DNA of 64,000 nt from an uncultured Winogradskyella sp. (GCF_947496485.1 NZ_CANMCZ010000001.1:801596-865595); one strand, 5' to 3'; positions 1 to 8,425 are shown, counted from the first letter of the stretch. Made by a program: numbers and translations. Notes: generated by a model not told the origin, from the sequence alone.

Positions 1-2
1 AA

Positions 3-491
3 AAATCAATTTTACTTATCGTCCTATTTATTTCAAGCTTTGGGTTTGCTCAGAAAAGCATTTCAAAATTACTTAAGAAATATAATACCGAAAGTATTCC
101 TTATATCTCAGTACAAGAATTAGCAATGCCAGATTCAGAAGCTATTATTCTAGACTCAAGGGAAATGAAAGAATATGAAGTCAGCCATATTAAAAATGCA
201 ATTCAGGTAGGTTACGATGATTTCGACATAGAAACTGTAGAGAAACACGTTTCTGATAAATCGAAAACCATAGTAGTTTACTGTTCTGTTGGTATTCGTT
301 CAGAAGACATAGGAGAGCAACTTAAGAAAGCTGGTTACACCAATGTCTATAATTTGTTTGGTGGTATTTTTGAATGGAAAAACAATGACTACACAGTCTA
401 TAATAATGAAGATGAACCAACCGAAAATGTACATACATTTTCAAAAGAATGGAGCCGATGGCTTTTAAAAGGAATTAAAATTTATGACTGA
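3..491 (+). CDS. secreted rhodanese-like protein, 5' end outside window
   Basis: The reading frame is open from base 3, before the first in-frame ATG (126), and encodes a signal-peptide-like stretch (ILLIVLFISSFGFAQ) followed by the true start of a rhodanese fold (YISVQEL...ILDSREMKEYEVSHIKNA). The start codon must therefore lie a few bases left of the window, and a start at 126 would cut into the fold. The active-site loop CSVGIRS is present with its cysteine, followed by the typical LFGGIFEW end. Rhodanese domains carry sulfur or bind oxyanions; here the protein would act in the periplasm. Its stop overlaps the next gene by 8 bp, so it is the visible first member of the arsenosugar-type cluster. 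The substrate is unknown. Confidence 0.85.
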   Translation, partial: KSILLIVLFISSFGFAQKSISKLLKKYNTESIPYISVQELAMPDSEAIILDSREMKEYEVSHIKNAIQVGYDDFDIETVEKHVSDKSKTIVVYCSVGIRSEDIGEQLKKAGYTNVYNLFGGIFEWKNNDYTVYNNEDEPTENVHTFSKEWSRWLLKGIKIYD

Positions 492-1113
492 TGCACTTGT
501 AATTGTGTTTGTAAAAAACATAAAACTAGGAACCGTAAAAACAAGACTCGCTAAAACCATTGGCGATTTTGGTGCTTTTGAGGTCTATTCTGAATTGGTG
601 AAAATAACAGAAAAAGCCACTGAACGCTTAGATTTTGATAAACGTATTTATTTTTCAAATTCAGTTGTTGATACCAAATGGCAAAATGACTTTAAGACTG
701 TTCAAAATGGTGTCGACTTAGGCGAACGTATGCTCAATGCTTTTAAAGATGGGTTTGAAGCTGGCTATAAAAAAATAGTACTTATCGGATCTGATTTACC
801 AGATATAAATTCTAATCACATAACCAAAGGCATAGAAGCTTTAGATGAAAATGACGTCGTTTTTGGACCAGCTGAAGATGGAGGCTATTATCTTGTAGGT
901 TTATCAAAAATGGAAGCTTCAATTTTCATAAACAAACCATGGAGTCAATCTAATCTACTTGACGAAACGTTACAAGAGTTACAGAAACGTCAGGTTTCCG
1001 TTAGTACCTTAGAGCCTCTTAATGATATTGACACTTATGAAGATTTAATAGCCTCAGGTTTTTATAAATCAAACTTAAAACTACAAGAAAAAATACAGCA
1101 AATTAATGATTAA
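484..1113 (+). CDS. rSAM/selenodomain-associated transferase 1 (TIGR04282/DUF2064 family)
   Basis: This 209-residue protein has the nucleotidyltransferase/GT-A-like layout of the TIGR04282 family: an N-terminal VIVFVKNIKLGTVKTRLA loop, a metal-site-like LIGSDLPDI near residue 100 and FGPAEDGGYYLVGL near 125. Family members are named for their co-occurrence with a Cys-rich radical SAM protein, now linked to arsenosugar synthesis. A role in attaching or activating a sugar or nucleotide unit is inference. It overlaps the rhodanese gene by 8 bp and the nucleoside phosphorylase by 8 bp, so the three are likely translationally coupled. It resembles MobA/IspD-type enzymes only in fold. Confidence 0.85.
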   Translation: MTDALVIVFVKNIKLGTVKTRLAKTIGDFGAFEVYSELVKITEKATERLDFDKRIYFSNSVVDTKWQNDFKTVQNGVDLGERMLNAFKDGFEAGYKKIVLIGSDLPDINSNHITKGIEALDENDVVFGPAEDGGYYLVGLSKMEASIFINKPWSQSNLLDETLQELQKRQVSVSTLEPLNDIDTYEDLIASGFYKSNLKLQEKIQQIND

Positions 1114-1918
1114 ATATATTTCAGAAAGCACAGAATATTTACAAAGTAAAGGCTTTGATAATCCCGAAGTTGGTATCATTTTAGGCACAGGCTTAGGTCA
1201 ACTTATCAATGAAATTGAAGTCTTAGCAGAAGCTAGCTATAATCATATTCCAAACTTTCCAACGGCAACTGTAGAGTTTCATAAAGGGAAACTCATTTAC
1301 GGAGTTTTAGAAGGTAAAAAAGTTGTGGTGATGCAAGGACGATTTCATGTTTACGAAGGTTACACATTACAAGATGTGACGTTCCCTGTTCGGATTATGG
1401 AGAAATTAGGTATAAAAACATTACTCGTCTCTAACGCTTCTGGAGCAATAAATTTAAACTTTAAAAAAGGCGAATTAATGCTTATTGACGATCACATTAA
1501 CTTACAAGGTGGTTCGCCTTTAGCTTTTAAAGGAGTTTCTGAATTGGGAGAACGTTTTACAGATATGAGTGCTCCTTATAATGCTGAGATCAATTCAAAA
1601 TTTGAAAGTATTGCCAAAGAAAACGACATAATACTACATAAAGGGGTTTATGCAAGTGTGGTTGGACCTCAATTAGAAACAAGAGCTGAATATCGCATGC
1701 TAAAAACAATAGGTGCAGATGCTGTTGGCATGAGTACCGTTCCTGAAATTATCGTTGCTAATCACTTAAATTTAAAAGCTGCCGCAGTTTCTGTTTTAAC
1801 AGACGAATGCAATCCTGATAATTTAAAACCAGTTAACATCGCTGAAATTATTGCAATGGCTGGAAAAGCTGAACCGAATATGATTACATTATTTAAAGAA
1901 TTAATAAAAACGCTATAG
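1106..1918 (+). CDS. purine nucleoside phosphorylase (PNP/MTAP superfamily)
   Basis: The 270-residue protein matches trimeric PNPs: phosphate loop ILGTGLG near residue 25, FHVYEGY near 80, VSNASGAIN near 107 and VVGPQLETRAEYRM near 190. It splits purine nucleosides into base and pentose 1-phosphate in the cytoplasm. Asp233, in LTDEC, sits where human PNP has the 6-oxopurine-reading Asn (ITN) and MTAP has Asp (ATD), which suggests adenine nucleosides as substrates. In an arsenosugar cluster this enzyme would remove adenine from the dimethylarsinoyl-deoxyadenosine intermediate. It lies in a tight operon, 3 bp before arsM. The role in the pathway is inferred from context; the family is clear. 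Confidence 0.88.
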   Translation: MIKYISESTEYLQSKGFDNPEVGIILGTGLGQLINEIEVLAEASYNHIPNFPTATVEFHKGKLIYGVLEGKKVVVMQGRFHVYEGYTLQDVTFPVRIMEKLGIKTLLVSNASGAINLNFKKGELMLIDDHINLQGGSPLAFKGVSELGERFTDMSAPYNAEINSKFESIAKENDIILHKGVYASVVGPQLETRAEYRMLKTIGADAVGMSTVPEIIVANHLNLKAAAVSVLTDECNPDNLKPVNIAEIIAMAGKAEPNMITLFKELIKTL

Positions 1919-1921
1919 AAA

Positions 1922-2890
1922 ATGAGCTATTTAGAAGCTACAAACACCTTATATAAAGAAGCAGCCTTAACACCAGATGTTGGTTTATGCTGTACAACAA
2001 ATCCGATTTGGGAGTTACCTGGTTTAAAAATTCCAAGAATAATGCAAGAGATGAATTACGGTTGTGGTTCTACAGTGCATGCTCGAGATTTAACTAATAA
2101 CCCAAAAATGCTTTATGTTGGTGTTGGTGGAGGCATGGAATTATTACAATTCTCTTACTTCAACAGACAAAAAGGTGGAGTTATTGGTGTGGATGTAGTG
2201 GATGAAATGTTAGAAGCTTCTCGTAAAAACTTTAAAGAAGCTGAAGCTCAAAATGATTGGTTTAAATCTGAATTTGTTGAGTTAAAAAAAGGGGATGCTA
2301 TGAATCTTCCTGTTGAAGATAATAGTATTGACGTTGCTGCTCAGAATTGCTTATTCAACATTTTTAAAGCTGATGATTTAAAGAAAGCCATAGCAGAAAT
2401 GTATCGCGTTTTAAAACCTCATGGTCGTTTGGTTATGAGTGATCCAACTTGTGAGCAACCCATGAATGACGAATTACGTAATGATGATCGCCTTAGAGCA
2501 CTTTGTTTAAGTGGTAGTTTACCAATTGCTGAATATGTAAAAGCTTTGACTGATGCTGGATTTGGAACTATTGAAATTAGAGCAAGAAAGCCTTACAGAA
2601 TTTTAGATCCTAAAAATTATCCAACTGATGAATTAATTTACATCGAATCCATTGAAGTTGCTGCGATTAAAGATCCAATGCCAGCTGATGGTCCATGTAT
2701 CTTTACAGGTAAAGCTGCTATTTATTATGGAGATGAAGATTATTTTGATGATAAAGCAGGACACATTTTGTTAAAAAATCAACCATTAGCCATTTGCGAT
2801 AAAACAGCAGGTGCATTACAAGCACTAGGTAGAGATGATATTTATTTCTCAGAATCTACCTTTCATTATGATGGCGGAGGTTGTTGTTAG
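1922..2890 (+). CDS. arsM: arsenite S-adenosylmethionine methyltransferase (arsenosugar type)
   Basis: A class I SAM methyltransferase of 322 residues: SAM loop VGVGGGMELLQ near residue 66, acidic motif GVDVVDEM near 88, and the Cys-containing NCLFN near 142. Conserved cysteines at 23-24, 48 and the extreme C-terminal GGGCC fit an arsenic-binding methyltransferase that converts arsenite to methylated and dimethylated species. The N-terminal CCTTNPIWELPGLKIP segment is typical of the ArsM form found next to the radical SAM enzyme ArsS. It starts 3 bp after the nucleoside phosphorylase. It would supply dimethylarsenite to the arsenosugar pathway. Alternatives such as UbiE/ArsM-like methyltransferases are less likely because of the cysteine pattern. 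Confidence 0.85.
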   Translation: MSYLEATNTLYKEAALTPDVGLCCTTNPIWELPGLKIPRIMQEMNYGCGSTVHARDLTNNPKMLYVGVGGGMELLQFSYFNRQKGGVIGVDVVDEMLEASRKNFKEAEAQNDWFKSEFVELKKGDAMNLPVEDNSIDVAAQNCLFNIFKADDLKKAIAEMYRVLKPHGRLVMSDPTCEQPMNDELRNDDRLRALCLSGSLPIAEYVKALTDAGFGTIEIRARKPYRILDPKNYPTDELIYIESIEVAAIKDPMPADGPCIFTGKAAIYYGDEDYFDDKAGHILLKNQPLAICDKTAGALQALGRDDIYFSESTFHYDGGGCC

Positions 2891-2929
2891 ATAGATCCTT
2901 TGGGCTATTATTTGAATAAAAAAAGAAAC

Positions 2930-3811
2930 ATGAAATATCTTCAACTTTTACTACTAAGCCTATTGGTGTTGGTCAGCTCATGTTGTGGGGCAAAAAAGAC
3001 AATTAAAAGTCAATCTGAACCAACAAAGGAATTAGCTGTTGTTATAGAAGTTCCTGATGTGGTTGAAACTCCAAAAATTTCAGAACTGCCTCAACCACCT
3101 CAAGAAACTGAAATGGAAGAAACCACATTACCTCTTCCTCCAAAACCTCCAAAACAGATTGAAGAATCTACTTTCAACCACAGTAGATGGAACAAGCTAT
3201 TACAACAATTTGTATCTGAGAATGGGAATGTTGACTATAAAAAAATAAGAGATGACCGGTTTCAATTAGATATTTATATAGATATTTTAACTCATAATAT
3301 GCCAACTGAAGAATGGTCCAAAAATGAAAAACTAGCCTATTGGATTAACGCATATAATGCCTTGACTATAGATTTAATACGTCGTAATTACCCTCTAGAG
3401 AGTATAAAAGACATTAAAGACCCCTGGGATCAACGTTTATGGGAATTTGGAGATAAGTGGTTAAACCTCAATGATATTGAACATAAAATATTGCGTAAAA
3501 TGGATGAGCCACGTATTCATTTCGCAATAGTTTGTGCATCAGAATCTTGTCCAAAACTTCAGAATGAAGCTTTTACTGTCGATAATTTAGAAGCTCAATT
3601 AACTAATGCTACTAAAGAATTTTTAGTTGACACATCTAAAAACGAGCTTTCACAAAATAACATAAAGCTTTCTAAAATATTTAAATGGTTTAAAAAAGAT
3701 TTTGAGCAAGGTGGTAGCTTAATTGATTTTCTAAATCAATACTCAGAAGTTACTATATCTAGTAGTGCTAAAAAAAGCTTTAAAGATTATAATTGGGATT
3801 TAAATGAATAA
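2930..3811 (+). CDS. DUF547 lipoprotein with proline-rich linker
   Basis: I chose the ATG at 2930 over an upstream TTG (2900), because it starts directly with a lipoprotein signal (LLLLSLLVLVSSC, lipobox cysteine near residue 18). A linker rich in Pro and Glu (about residues 40-80) follows, then the DUF547 domain: YWINAYNALT, LNDIEHKILR, HFAIVCASESCP with its conserved cysteines. DUF547 has no established enzyme activity known to me. Members recur in arsenosugar/radical SAM neighbourhoods, and this copy follows arsM by 39 bp. The linker suggests that it reaches away from the membrane. A second DUF547 gene is at 16864. Confidence 0.8.
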   Translation: MKYLQLLLLSLLVLVSSCCGAKKTIKSQSEPTKELAVVIEVPDVVETPKISELPQPPQETEMEETTLPLPPKPPKQIEESTFNHSRWNKLLQQFVSENGNVDYKKIRDDRFQLDIYIDILTHNMPTEEWSKNEKLAYWINAYNALTIDLIRRNYPLESIKDIKDPWDQRLWEFGDKWLNLNDIEHKILRKMDEPRIHFAIVCASESCPKLQNEAFTVDNLEAQLTNATKEFLVDTSKNELSQNNIKLSKIFKWFKKDFEQGGSLIDFLNQYSEVTISSSAKKSFKDYNWDLNE

Positions 3812-3823
3812 TCTTTCTCAACT

Positions 3824-3889
3824 TGTCATTCTGAACTTGTTTCAGAATCTCATTAAACCTATAGATGCTGAAATAAATTCAGCATGACA
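3824..3889. repeat. nested palindromic intergenic repeat (REP-like), full copy
   Basis: Two hairpins in tandem fill most of the gap between two genes. The first pairs ATTCTGAA with TTCAGAAT and the second pairs ATGCTGAA with TTCAGCAT. The whole is closed by an outer TGTCAT/ATGACA pair. Half copies of the same element are at 31484-31510 and 52204-52232. This is a dispersed repeat rather than a gene-specific terminator, though it could also fold in RNA. Confidence 0.75.
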
Positions 3890-3897
3890 AAAAAATT

Positions 3898-4596
3898 ATG
3901 ACTAAAATTTCAATCATAATACCTGTACTAAATGAGTCAAAAACTATTAAAAGTTTACTTTTTCATTTAATTGATAATGCCTCATTAAATTCAATTTCTG
4001 AGATAATAGTTGTAGATGGTGGAAGTACAGATAACACCAAAGAAATAATACAATCCTTAGGCTTAGATATTATTCTTTTAACTTCAGAAAAAGGCAGAGC
4101 CAAACAAATGAATCTTGGCGCTAAAAATGCTAAAGGTGAAATCTTGTATTTTCTTCATGCAGATTCATTCCCACCAAACAGGTATGACAAACTTATTTTA
4201 GATGAAGTTAATAAAGGTAATAATGCTGGCTGTTTTAGATTAAAATTTGACAGTAAGCATTGGTGGTTACGTTTAGCAAGTTGGTTAACACAATTTCGTT
4301 GGCGCGCCTGTCGTGGTGGTGATCAGAGTCAATTTATAACAAAAGTCTTATTTGAAAGATTAGGAGGGTTTAATGAAAATTATCTCATCTATGAGGACAA
4401 TGATTTAATAAGCAAATTATATGCTATAAATGAGTTTACTGTTATTCAACAAAAGATAACAACATCGGCAAGATGTTATCAAAAACATGGTGTTTGGAAA
4501 CTACAATATCATTTTTGGACTATTCATTTAAAACACTTTTTTGGCGCATCTGCACAAGAGCTTCATAGTTACTATAAAAAGAATATTGCATCGTAA
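3898..4596 (+). CDS. rSAM/selenodomain-associated transferase 2 (TIGR04283, GT2 family)
   Basis: A 232-residue GT-A glycosyltransferase: start ISIIIPVLNES, nucleotide-sugar site VVDGGSTDNT near residue 40, DXD-like LHADSFPP near 91, and CRGGDQSQF near 140, which is typical of TIGR04283. The family is the regular partner of TIGR04282 and ArsM/radical SAM proteins. It probably transfers a sugar or a related group to the arsenoriboside core, or builds the aglycone; this is inference. No membrane segments are evident. It is separated from the DUF547 gene by a palindromic repeat and is the last gene of the cluster. Confidence 0.82.
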   Translation: MTKISIIIPVLNESKTIKSLLFHLIDNASLNSISEIIVVDGGSTDNTKEIIQSLGLDIILLTSEKGRAKQMNLGAKNAKGEILYFLHADSFPPNRYDKLILDEVNKGNNAGCFRLKFDSKHWWLRLASWLTQFRWRACRGGDQSQFITKVLFERLGGFNENYLIYEDNDLISKLYAINEFTVIQQKITTSARCYQKHGVWKLQYHFWTIHLKHFFGASAQELHSYYKKNIAS

Positions 4597-4615
4597 TTCA
4601 TCTTGTGTATCTTTA
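4586..4615 (+). promoter_or_regulatory. Bacteroidota promoter for the AraC-type gene
   Basis: TTG at 4586-4588, 19 bp, then TATCTTTA at 4608-4615 (one mismatch to TAnnTTTG). It overlaps the stop of the preceding gene. The predicted transcript would begin at or next to the GTG start codon at 4620, so the mRNA may be leaderless. Confidence 0.5.
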
Positions 4616-4619
4616 AATT

Positions 4620-5732
4620 GTGAAACCGCTAGAAATTTTTCTTTCAATTTTGTTATCTATTGGAGCCATTCAGGGAACTATTTATGGCTTTATTCTATGG
4701 AAAAACAAAAATGTAAACACCATAGCCAATAAATTTTTAGCAGTAATTCTATGGTTTTTTGCATACAGACTTCTTGTTGAAGTTTTAAAGTTGTTCGGTA
4801 TTGGATATTATGACACTTGGTATCATATACTATTAGAATACAATTGGATTTATGGTGCTTTAATTTTCTTTTTTGTTAAAGCTTATGTGACGCCAAAATT
4901 TAAATTAAACCTCAAACAAGATTGGATTCATTTTCTTCCAGTAATTATTGAATTTATCTGGAGTAACTTTATAAAATCTCAAAATTTCTTTTGGGACGGC
5001 ACACGTGAAAGCCTTTCATGGTTAGGATATTGGGGCTATGTTGTTTGGATGCAATACCCAACACAATATGTTGTTTGTACAGCTCTAATCGTTTTTTACA
5101 TTTCGAAATCCGAAAAACTGCTATTGCAACCACAAGCGGAATCCTACGAAATAATAACAGAAAACACAAAATGGATTAGTCGTGTTTTAAAAATCATGAA
5201 ACTCTATTCTATTCTTGTCATTTTGGTTGTTTTAATAGATTTCATCTTTTTTGATTATGCTTTTAATCGTATATACCACTACCCAATATTTATAGGAATG
5301 GCCATAATCACCTATTGGCTGGGCATTGAAGGGTTTAATAAAAGAACTACATCTGTTATTAAAATTAAAACGGTTCTAGATCCAAAAGAAAAGCTTCAGT
5401 TAGAAGAAATTGCATTAAAAATTAAAACTTTAATGTTAGAAGAAAAAAGCTTTAAGAATCCAGATATTACTTTATCTAGTTTATCAGAACAAATTGGTGT
5501 AAAATCTTATTTAACTACAAAGTGTATAAATACTATTTTCGGTAAAAAATTCAATGATTTTATTAATGAATATCGTATTGATGAGTTAAAAACACTTCTA
5601 GAAGATCCGAAAAATAAAAATTACACCTTATTAAGCCTTGCTTTTGATGCTGGTTTTAACTCTAAAGCCTCTTTTAATAGAGCTGTAAAGAAATTAACAG
5701 GTGAATCCCCAAGTGCCCTAAAATCAAGATAA
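4620..5732 (+). CDS. membrane-anchored AraC-family transcriptional regulator
   Basis: A 370-residue protein with about seven hydrophobic helices in residues 1-245 and a C-terminal AraC-type DNA-binding domain (about 260-370), with two helix-turn-helix units, LSSLSEQIG near 284 and LLSLAFDAGFNSKASFNRAVKKLTG near 340. This 7TM-AraC layout is common in Flavobacteriia, where the membrane part is presumed to sense an unknown signal. The start is GTG; no in-frame ATG lies within the first helix. It precedes the secreted protein/YceI pair at 5855-6912, which it may regulate. The ligand cannot be read from sequence. Confidence 0.85.
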   Translation: MKPLEIFLSILLSIGAIQGTIYGFILWKNKNVNTIANKFLAVILWFFAYRLLVEVLKLFGIGYYDTWYHILLEYNWIYGALIFFFVKAYVTPKFKLNLKQDWIHFLPVIIEFIWSNFIKSQNFFWDGTRESLSWLGYWGYVVWMQYPTQYVVCTALIVFYISKSEKLLLQPQAESYEIITENTKWISRVLKIMKLYSILVILVVLIDFIFFDYAFNRIYHYPIFIGMAIITYWLGIEGFNKRTTSVIKIKTVLDPKEKLQLEEIALKIKTLMLEEKSFKNPDITLSSLSEQIGVKSYLTTKCINTIFGKKFNDFINEYRIDELKTLLEDPKNKNYTLLSLAFDAGFNSKASFNRAVKKLTGESPSALKSR

Positions 5733-5740
5733 ACACAGTC

Positions 5741-5770
5741 TCAATTTCTTAATTGACTCTTTATTTTTTC
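5741..5770 (+). terminator. weak terminator after the AraC gene
   Basis: TCAATT and AATTGA (5741-5756) form a 6-bp stem with a 4-base loop, followed by a T-rich run. It lies 9 bp after the stop codon. The stem is short and AT-rich, so the call is tentative. Confidence 0.4.
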
Positions 5771-5778
5771 TTCAAAAA

Positions 5779-5802
5779 CGTCTCAAATCTTTAATCGAGA
5801 CG
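5779..5802. promoter_or_regulatory. inverted repeat upstream of the secreted protein/YceI pair
   Basis: CGTCTC (5779-5784) and GAGACG (5797-5802) flank a 12-bp spacer. About 20 bp downstream lies CATCTTTG (5823-5830), a one-mismatch -7 box. The position suits a binding site for a regulator such as the neighbouring AraC protein. I saw no second copy. Confidence 0.3.
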
Positions 5803-5854
5803 ACTCGCATAAGTTCTTATTGCATCTTTGTTTCATCAATTTAAAAATCCATTA

Positions 5855-6349
5855 ATGATGAAAACAAAAGTTACATTCTTATTAGTATTCCTATTTCAAT
5901 TCGCCTTTGCTCAAGTCGATTATGGAACACCTTCTAATGCGTCTTTACCAGAGAAACTTCAAAATCTGAAAGTTGAAATTGAAGTTATGCACTTTCCAAA
6001 AGAGAATGACCCGATTAAGATTAAGGATAAATACTATTGGAAACATGCTACGGCAATTTTATCAAAACTAAGCGATGTGAAGATAATAGAGTTTGGTGCT
6101 TATCTTTTTCACAATGACAAATGGAACTTACGTAAGTCCTATGACTTAAAAGATCTTGACAAAAACTTTGGAACCAAAAAACAGGTAATGTCTCAAGGAG
6201 AGCCTTATGTGTGGTCAAAAAATTGGCGTATAGACAATCGCCTTTTTGGAGGTTGGGCCATGTGGTACTTTATAGGCGTCAATGATAAAGGAGAAACCAT
6301 TTGTGGTTATGAAACAATTAATACAACATCTAATCTTTTAAATAAATAA
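5855..6349 (+). CDS. secreted protein of unknown function
   Basis: I do not recognise a domain. The ATG at 5855 (or 5858) begins a clean signal peptide (LLVFLFQFAFAQ, cleavage near residue 20); an upstream in-frame TTG at 5828 would spoil it. The mature part of about 145 residues is soluble and rich in aromatic residues, with KYYWKHATAILSKL and FGGWAMWYFIGVNDKGE as the most distinctive stretches. It ends 2 bp before the YceI gene, so the two are surely cotranscribed. A periplasmic or surface protein working with YceI is the only inference I can support. Confidence 0.75.
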   Translation: MMKTKVTFLLVFLFQFAFAQVDYGTPSNASLPEKLQNLKVEIEVMHFPKENDPIKIKDKYYWKHATAILSKLSDVKIIEFGAYLFHNDKWNLRKSYDLKDLDKNFGTKKQVMSQGEPYVWSKNWRIDNRLFGGWAMWYFIGVNDKGETICGYETINTTSNLLNK

Positions 6350-6351
6350 TT

Positions 6352-6912
6352 ATGAAAACGAAACATCTAAAAACTTTTATTTTAATTGGCTTAATATCCA
6401 TAGCTGCATTTAGTCAAAATAAAACTGTAAATAAAAATGAAAGTACAATAAGCTGGACAGGCAAAGCCGCTTTTAATGCCTATTCATTAACAGGAACTCT
6501 AAAAGTAAAGAGTGGCAATGCTAGTATTGAAAATGATTCTATTAAATCATTGAATATTATAATTGATATGAAAAGTTTAGATCACGAAAATGGTGACTTA
6601 AAAAAACATCTAAGAGGTAAAGATTTCTTCGAAGTTAAAACCTATACCGAAGCAACTTTTACTGTATCTCAACCCTTTCAAATAAAAAATGGAAGTGCAG
6701 AAGTTACAGGTCAACTCAAAATTAAAGATGTTATAAGAACAGAGACTTTTATTGTAAATCTTAATGATGATTATTCTATGTTATCGTTTGATATTTCTGT
6801 TGATCGCACTAAATATGGTGTAAAATTTAACTCACCTAGTTTTTTCAAAAAAATGAAAGAAAATGCAATTGCAGACGAGTTTAAATTGAAAGGAAATCTA
6901 AAGTTAGACTAA
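6352..6912 (+). CDS. YceI-family periplasmic lipid-binding protein
   Basis: 186 residues with a signal peptide (FILIGLISIAAFS, cleavage near 22) and the YceI lipocalin-like barrel: STISWTGKAAFNAYSLTGTLKV at the start, HLRGKDFFEVKTYTEATF in the middle, and GQLKIKDVIRTETF near 125. YceI proteins bind isoprenoid or other amphiphilic chains; enzymatic activity is not established. It shares a transcript with the unknown secreted protein upstream. The gene ends just before a strong hairpin shared with the convergent nadV gene. Confidence 0.85.
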   Translation: MKTKHLKTFILIGLISIAAFSQNKTVNKNESTISWTGKAAFNAYSLTGTLKVKSGNASIENDSIKSLNIIIDMKSLDHENGDLKKHLRGKDFFEVKTYTEATFTVSQPFQIKNGSAEVTGQLKIKDVIRTETFIVNLNDDYSMLSFDISVDRTKYGVKFNSPSFFKKMKENAIADEFKLKGNLKLD

Positions 6913-6920
6913 AATTAAAT

Positions 6921-6952
6921 CTAAGCATTATATCAATTTGTATAATGCTTAG
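6921..6952. terminator. bidirectional terminator between yceI-like gene and nadV
   Basis: Perfect 12-bp stem CTAAGCATTATA / TATAATGCTTAG with an 8-base loop, in the 51-bp gap between convergent genes. A-rich sequence on the left and T-rich sequence on the right make it usable from both sides. Confidence 0.7.
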
Positions 6953-6963
6953 ACATATGGGAT

Positions 6964-8415
6964 TTAACTTTTTGTTCTTATTCTAATTTCATTTAAAGAC
7001 TCATTAAGTATTAATTTCCCATCACGAAACACCTCTTTTAACTCACCTTCTTGTTCTTCGTTCCAAGATACTTGATCCAATAACTTATATACTCCATTAT
7101 GTTTTTCAATCTTAACTAATCCTTTTGCAGATTTCTTGGTACCATCATCGGTAATTGGGTCTTTATAGATTTCTCTACCTGCACCGTTAACTTCGCCATA
7201 AGTTGCCTTCATAGCAAAACCAAAAGTATCGCGTGTATTATATTGATATGTGAATGAACCGATTCCTAAAACCACATTTGTTGATGCGAAGCCTTTTTGT
7301 TTTAAACGTTCACAGATTTGTTTTGCTCTGTCTAAAGTGATACTGTCACCATAAATAGCACCTATGTGCGAATCGAGTTCTTTATAACCTTTAGTATTTG
7401 TTGTACCACCAAAAGTTTCCCAAAGTAGCTGTATAACTCCTTTTCTCTCTTCTTGAGTTTTGCCGTTAGGATTTCCACATACTATATCCACTGGGTCACC
7501 TGAATCTGGACGTATAACTACTTTTCCCTCTCTAGCTAATACCTCATTTTTGAGATTTGGTAAATACTCAGTTAGCACTTTCCATAGATCCCAAGTATCA
7601 GAAACTATAGATACAATTCCATTAGGATACACTTCAGTAATTAGACGTTTAAAAGTTTCCTGTTCGCCTAAATTTGTTCCCATACACATTACGGAATGTT
7701 CTGTTGCTGCTACAGAACCACCAACTAAATCTGTATCTGAATTTGCATTATAGTAAGTCTCCAAAAAGTCAATTGCTGGTATAGTATCAGTACCTGTAAA
7801 ACTTAACAGATGACCAGCAGCAGACATTACTGCAGCTTCTAATCCTGCCATACCTCGCATTGAGAAATCATGGCCTTGCCAATCTACAAATTCTTGTATA
7901 GACGATGTTTCTTCAGCATAATTGTCTAATATTTTGCGATACTCTTTTGCAATCGTTGCTGAGTTACATGGCATCCAAAGTGTCGTTGATAATATGGTTT
8001 CGAAATAGTTGGTTAACCAGAAAAATTCTGGTTTGGTATTATACATAGTTACCATTGGTACCCTAATTGGCACTTGTGTTCCTTCTGGCAACGCTTTAAT
8101 TACCATTGGCAAATAACCTAAATCGTGTAGGGCTTCAATGTGTTCTATACCAACTTGGTTTTGACCTAAATAATTATTAATTCGTCTTGTATAGCGTTTA
8201 CAAATCTCTTCCTTCGGTTGATTGAAAAAATTAGTATTAAAATCTTCAATCATGTATTTTTTGATGAAATATTGTAGTCCAAAAAAGACAACGTCTTCTA
8301 CTCCTTCTATTCTGCTTTTTCTTGGTGTCCAGTTAGAGTATACTAATGTTGTACCTTCTGGATATTGTCTTCTATGATCTACTTTGTAACCGTCTGTGTA
8401 TAATAATGGGTTCAT
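6964..8415 (-). CDS. nadV: nicotinamide phosphoribosyltransferase
   Basis: A 483-residue NAMPT/NadV-type enzyme that makes NMN from nicotinamide and PRPP in the cytoplasm. Visible family marks are LLYTDGYKVDHRRQYPEGT at the N-terminus, WQGHDFSMRGMAG near 180 and VSDTWDLWKV with VVIRPDSGDPVD near 270-310, the phosphoribosyl site. Length matches NAMPT and is longer than bacterial nicotinate PRTs. It is last in the NAD island and has its own promoter with two palindromic operators (8426-8502), matching those before prs. It would recycle the nicotinamide released by NAD-consuming enzymes in the same island. Confidence 0.92.
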   Translation of the reverse strand: MNPLLYTDGYKVDHRRQYPEGTTLVYSNWTPRKSRIEGVEDVVFFGLQYFIKKYMIEDFNTNFFNQPKEEICKRYTRRINNYLGQNQVGIEHIEALHDLGYLPMVIKALPEGTQVPIRVPMVTMYNTKPEFFWLTNYFETILSTTLWMPCNSATIAKEYRKILDNYAEETSSIQEFVDWQGHDFSMRGMAGLEAAVMSAAGHLLSFTGTDTIPAIDFLETYYNANSDTDLVGGSVAATEHSVMCMGTNLGEQETFKRLITEVYPNGIVSIVSDTWDLWKVLTEYLPNLKNEVLAREGKVVIRPDSGDPVDIVCGNPNGKTQEERKGVIQLLWETFGGTTNTKGYKELDSHIGAIYGDSITLDRAKQICERLKQKGFASTNVVLGIGSFTYQYNTRDTFGFAMKATYGEVNGAGREIYKDPITDDGTKKSAKGLVKIEKHNGVYKLLDQVSWNEEQEGELKEVFRDGKLILNESLNEIRIRTKS

Positions 8416-8425
8416 AATATTTAAT

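Noticed and set aside
126-491. A rhodanese gene starting at ATG 126
   Set aside because: The frame is open upstream and encodes a signal peptide and the first strand of the fold, so the gene begins left of the window.
484-1113. Molybdenum cofactor or CTP-type nucleotidyltransferase
   Set aside because: The fold is shared, but the motif set and the ArsM/TIGR04283 neighbours fit the TIGR04282 family better.
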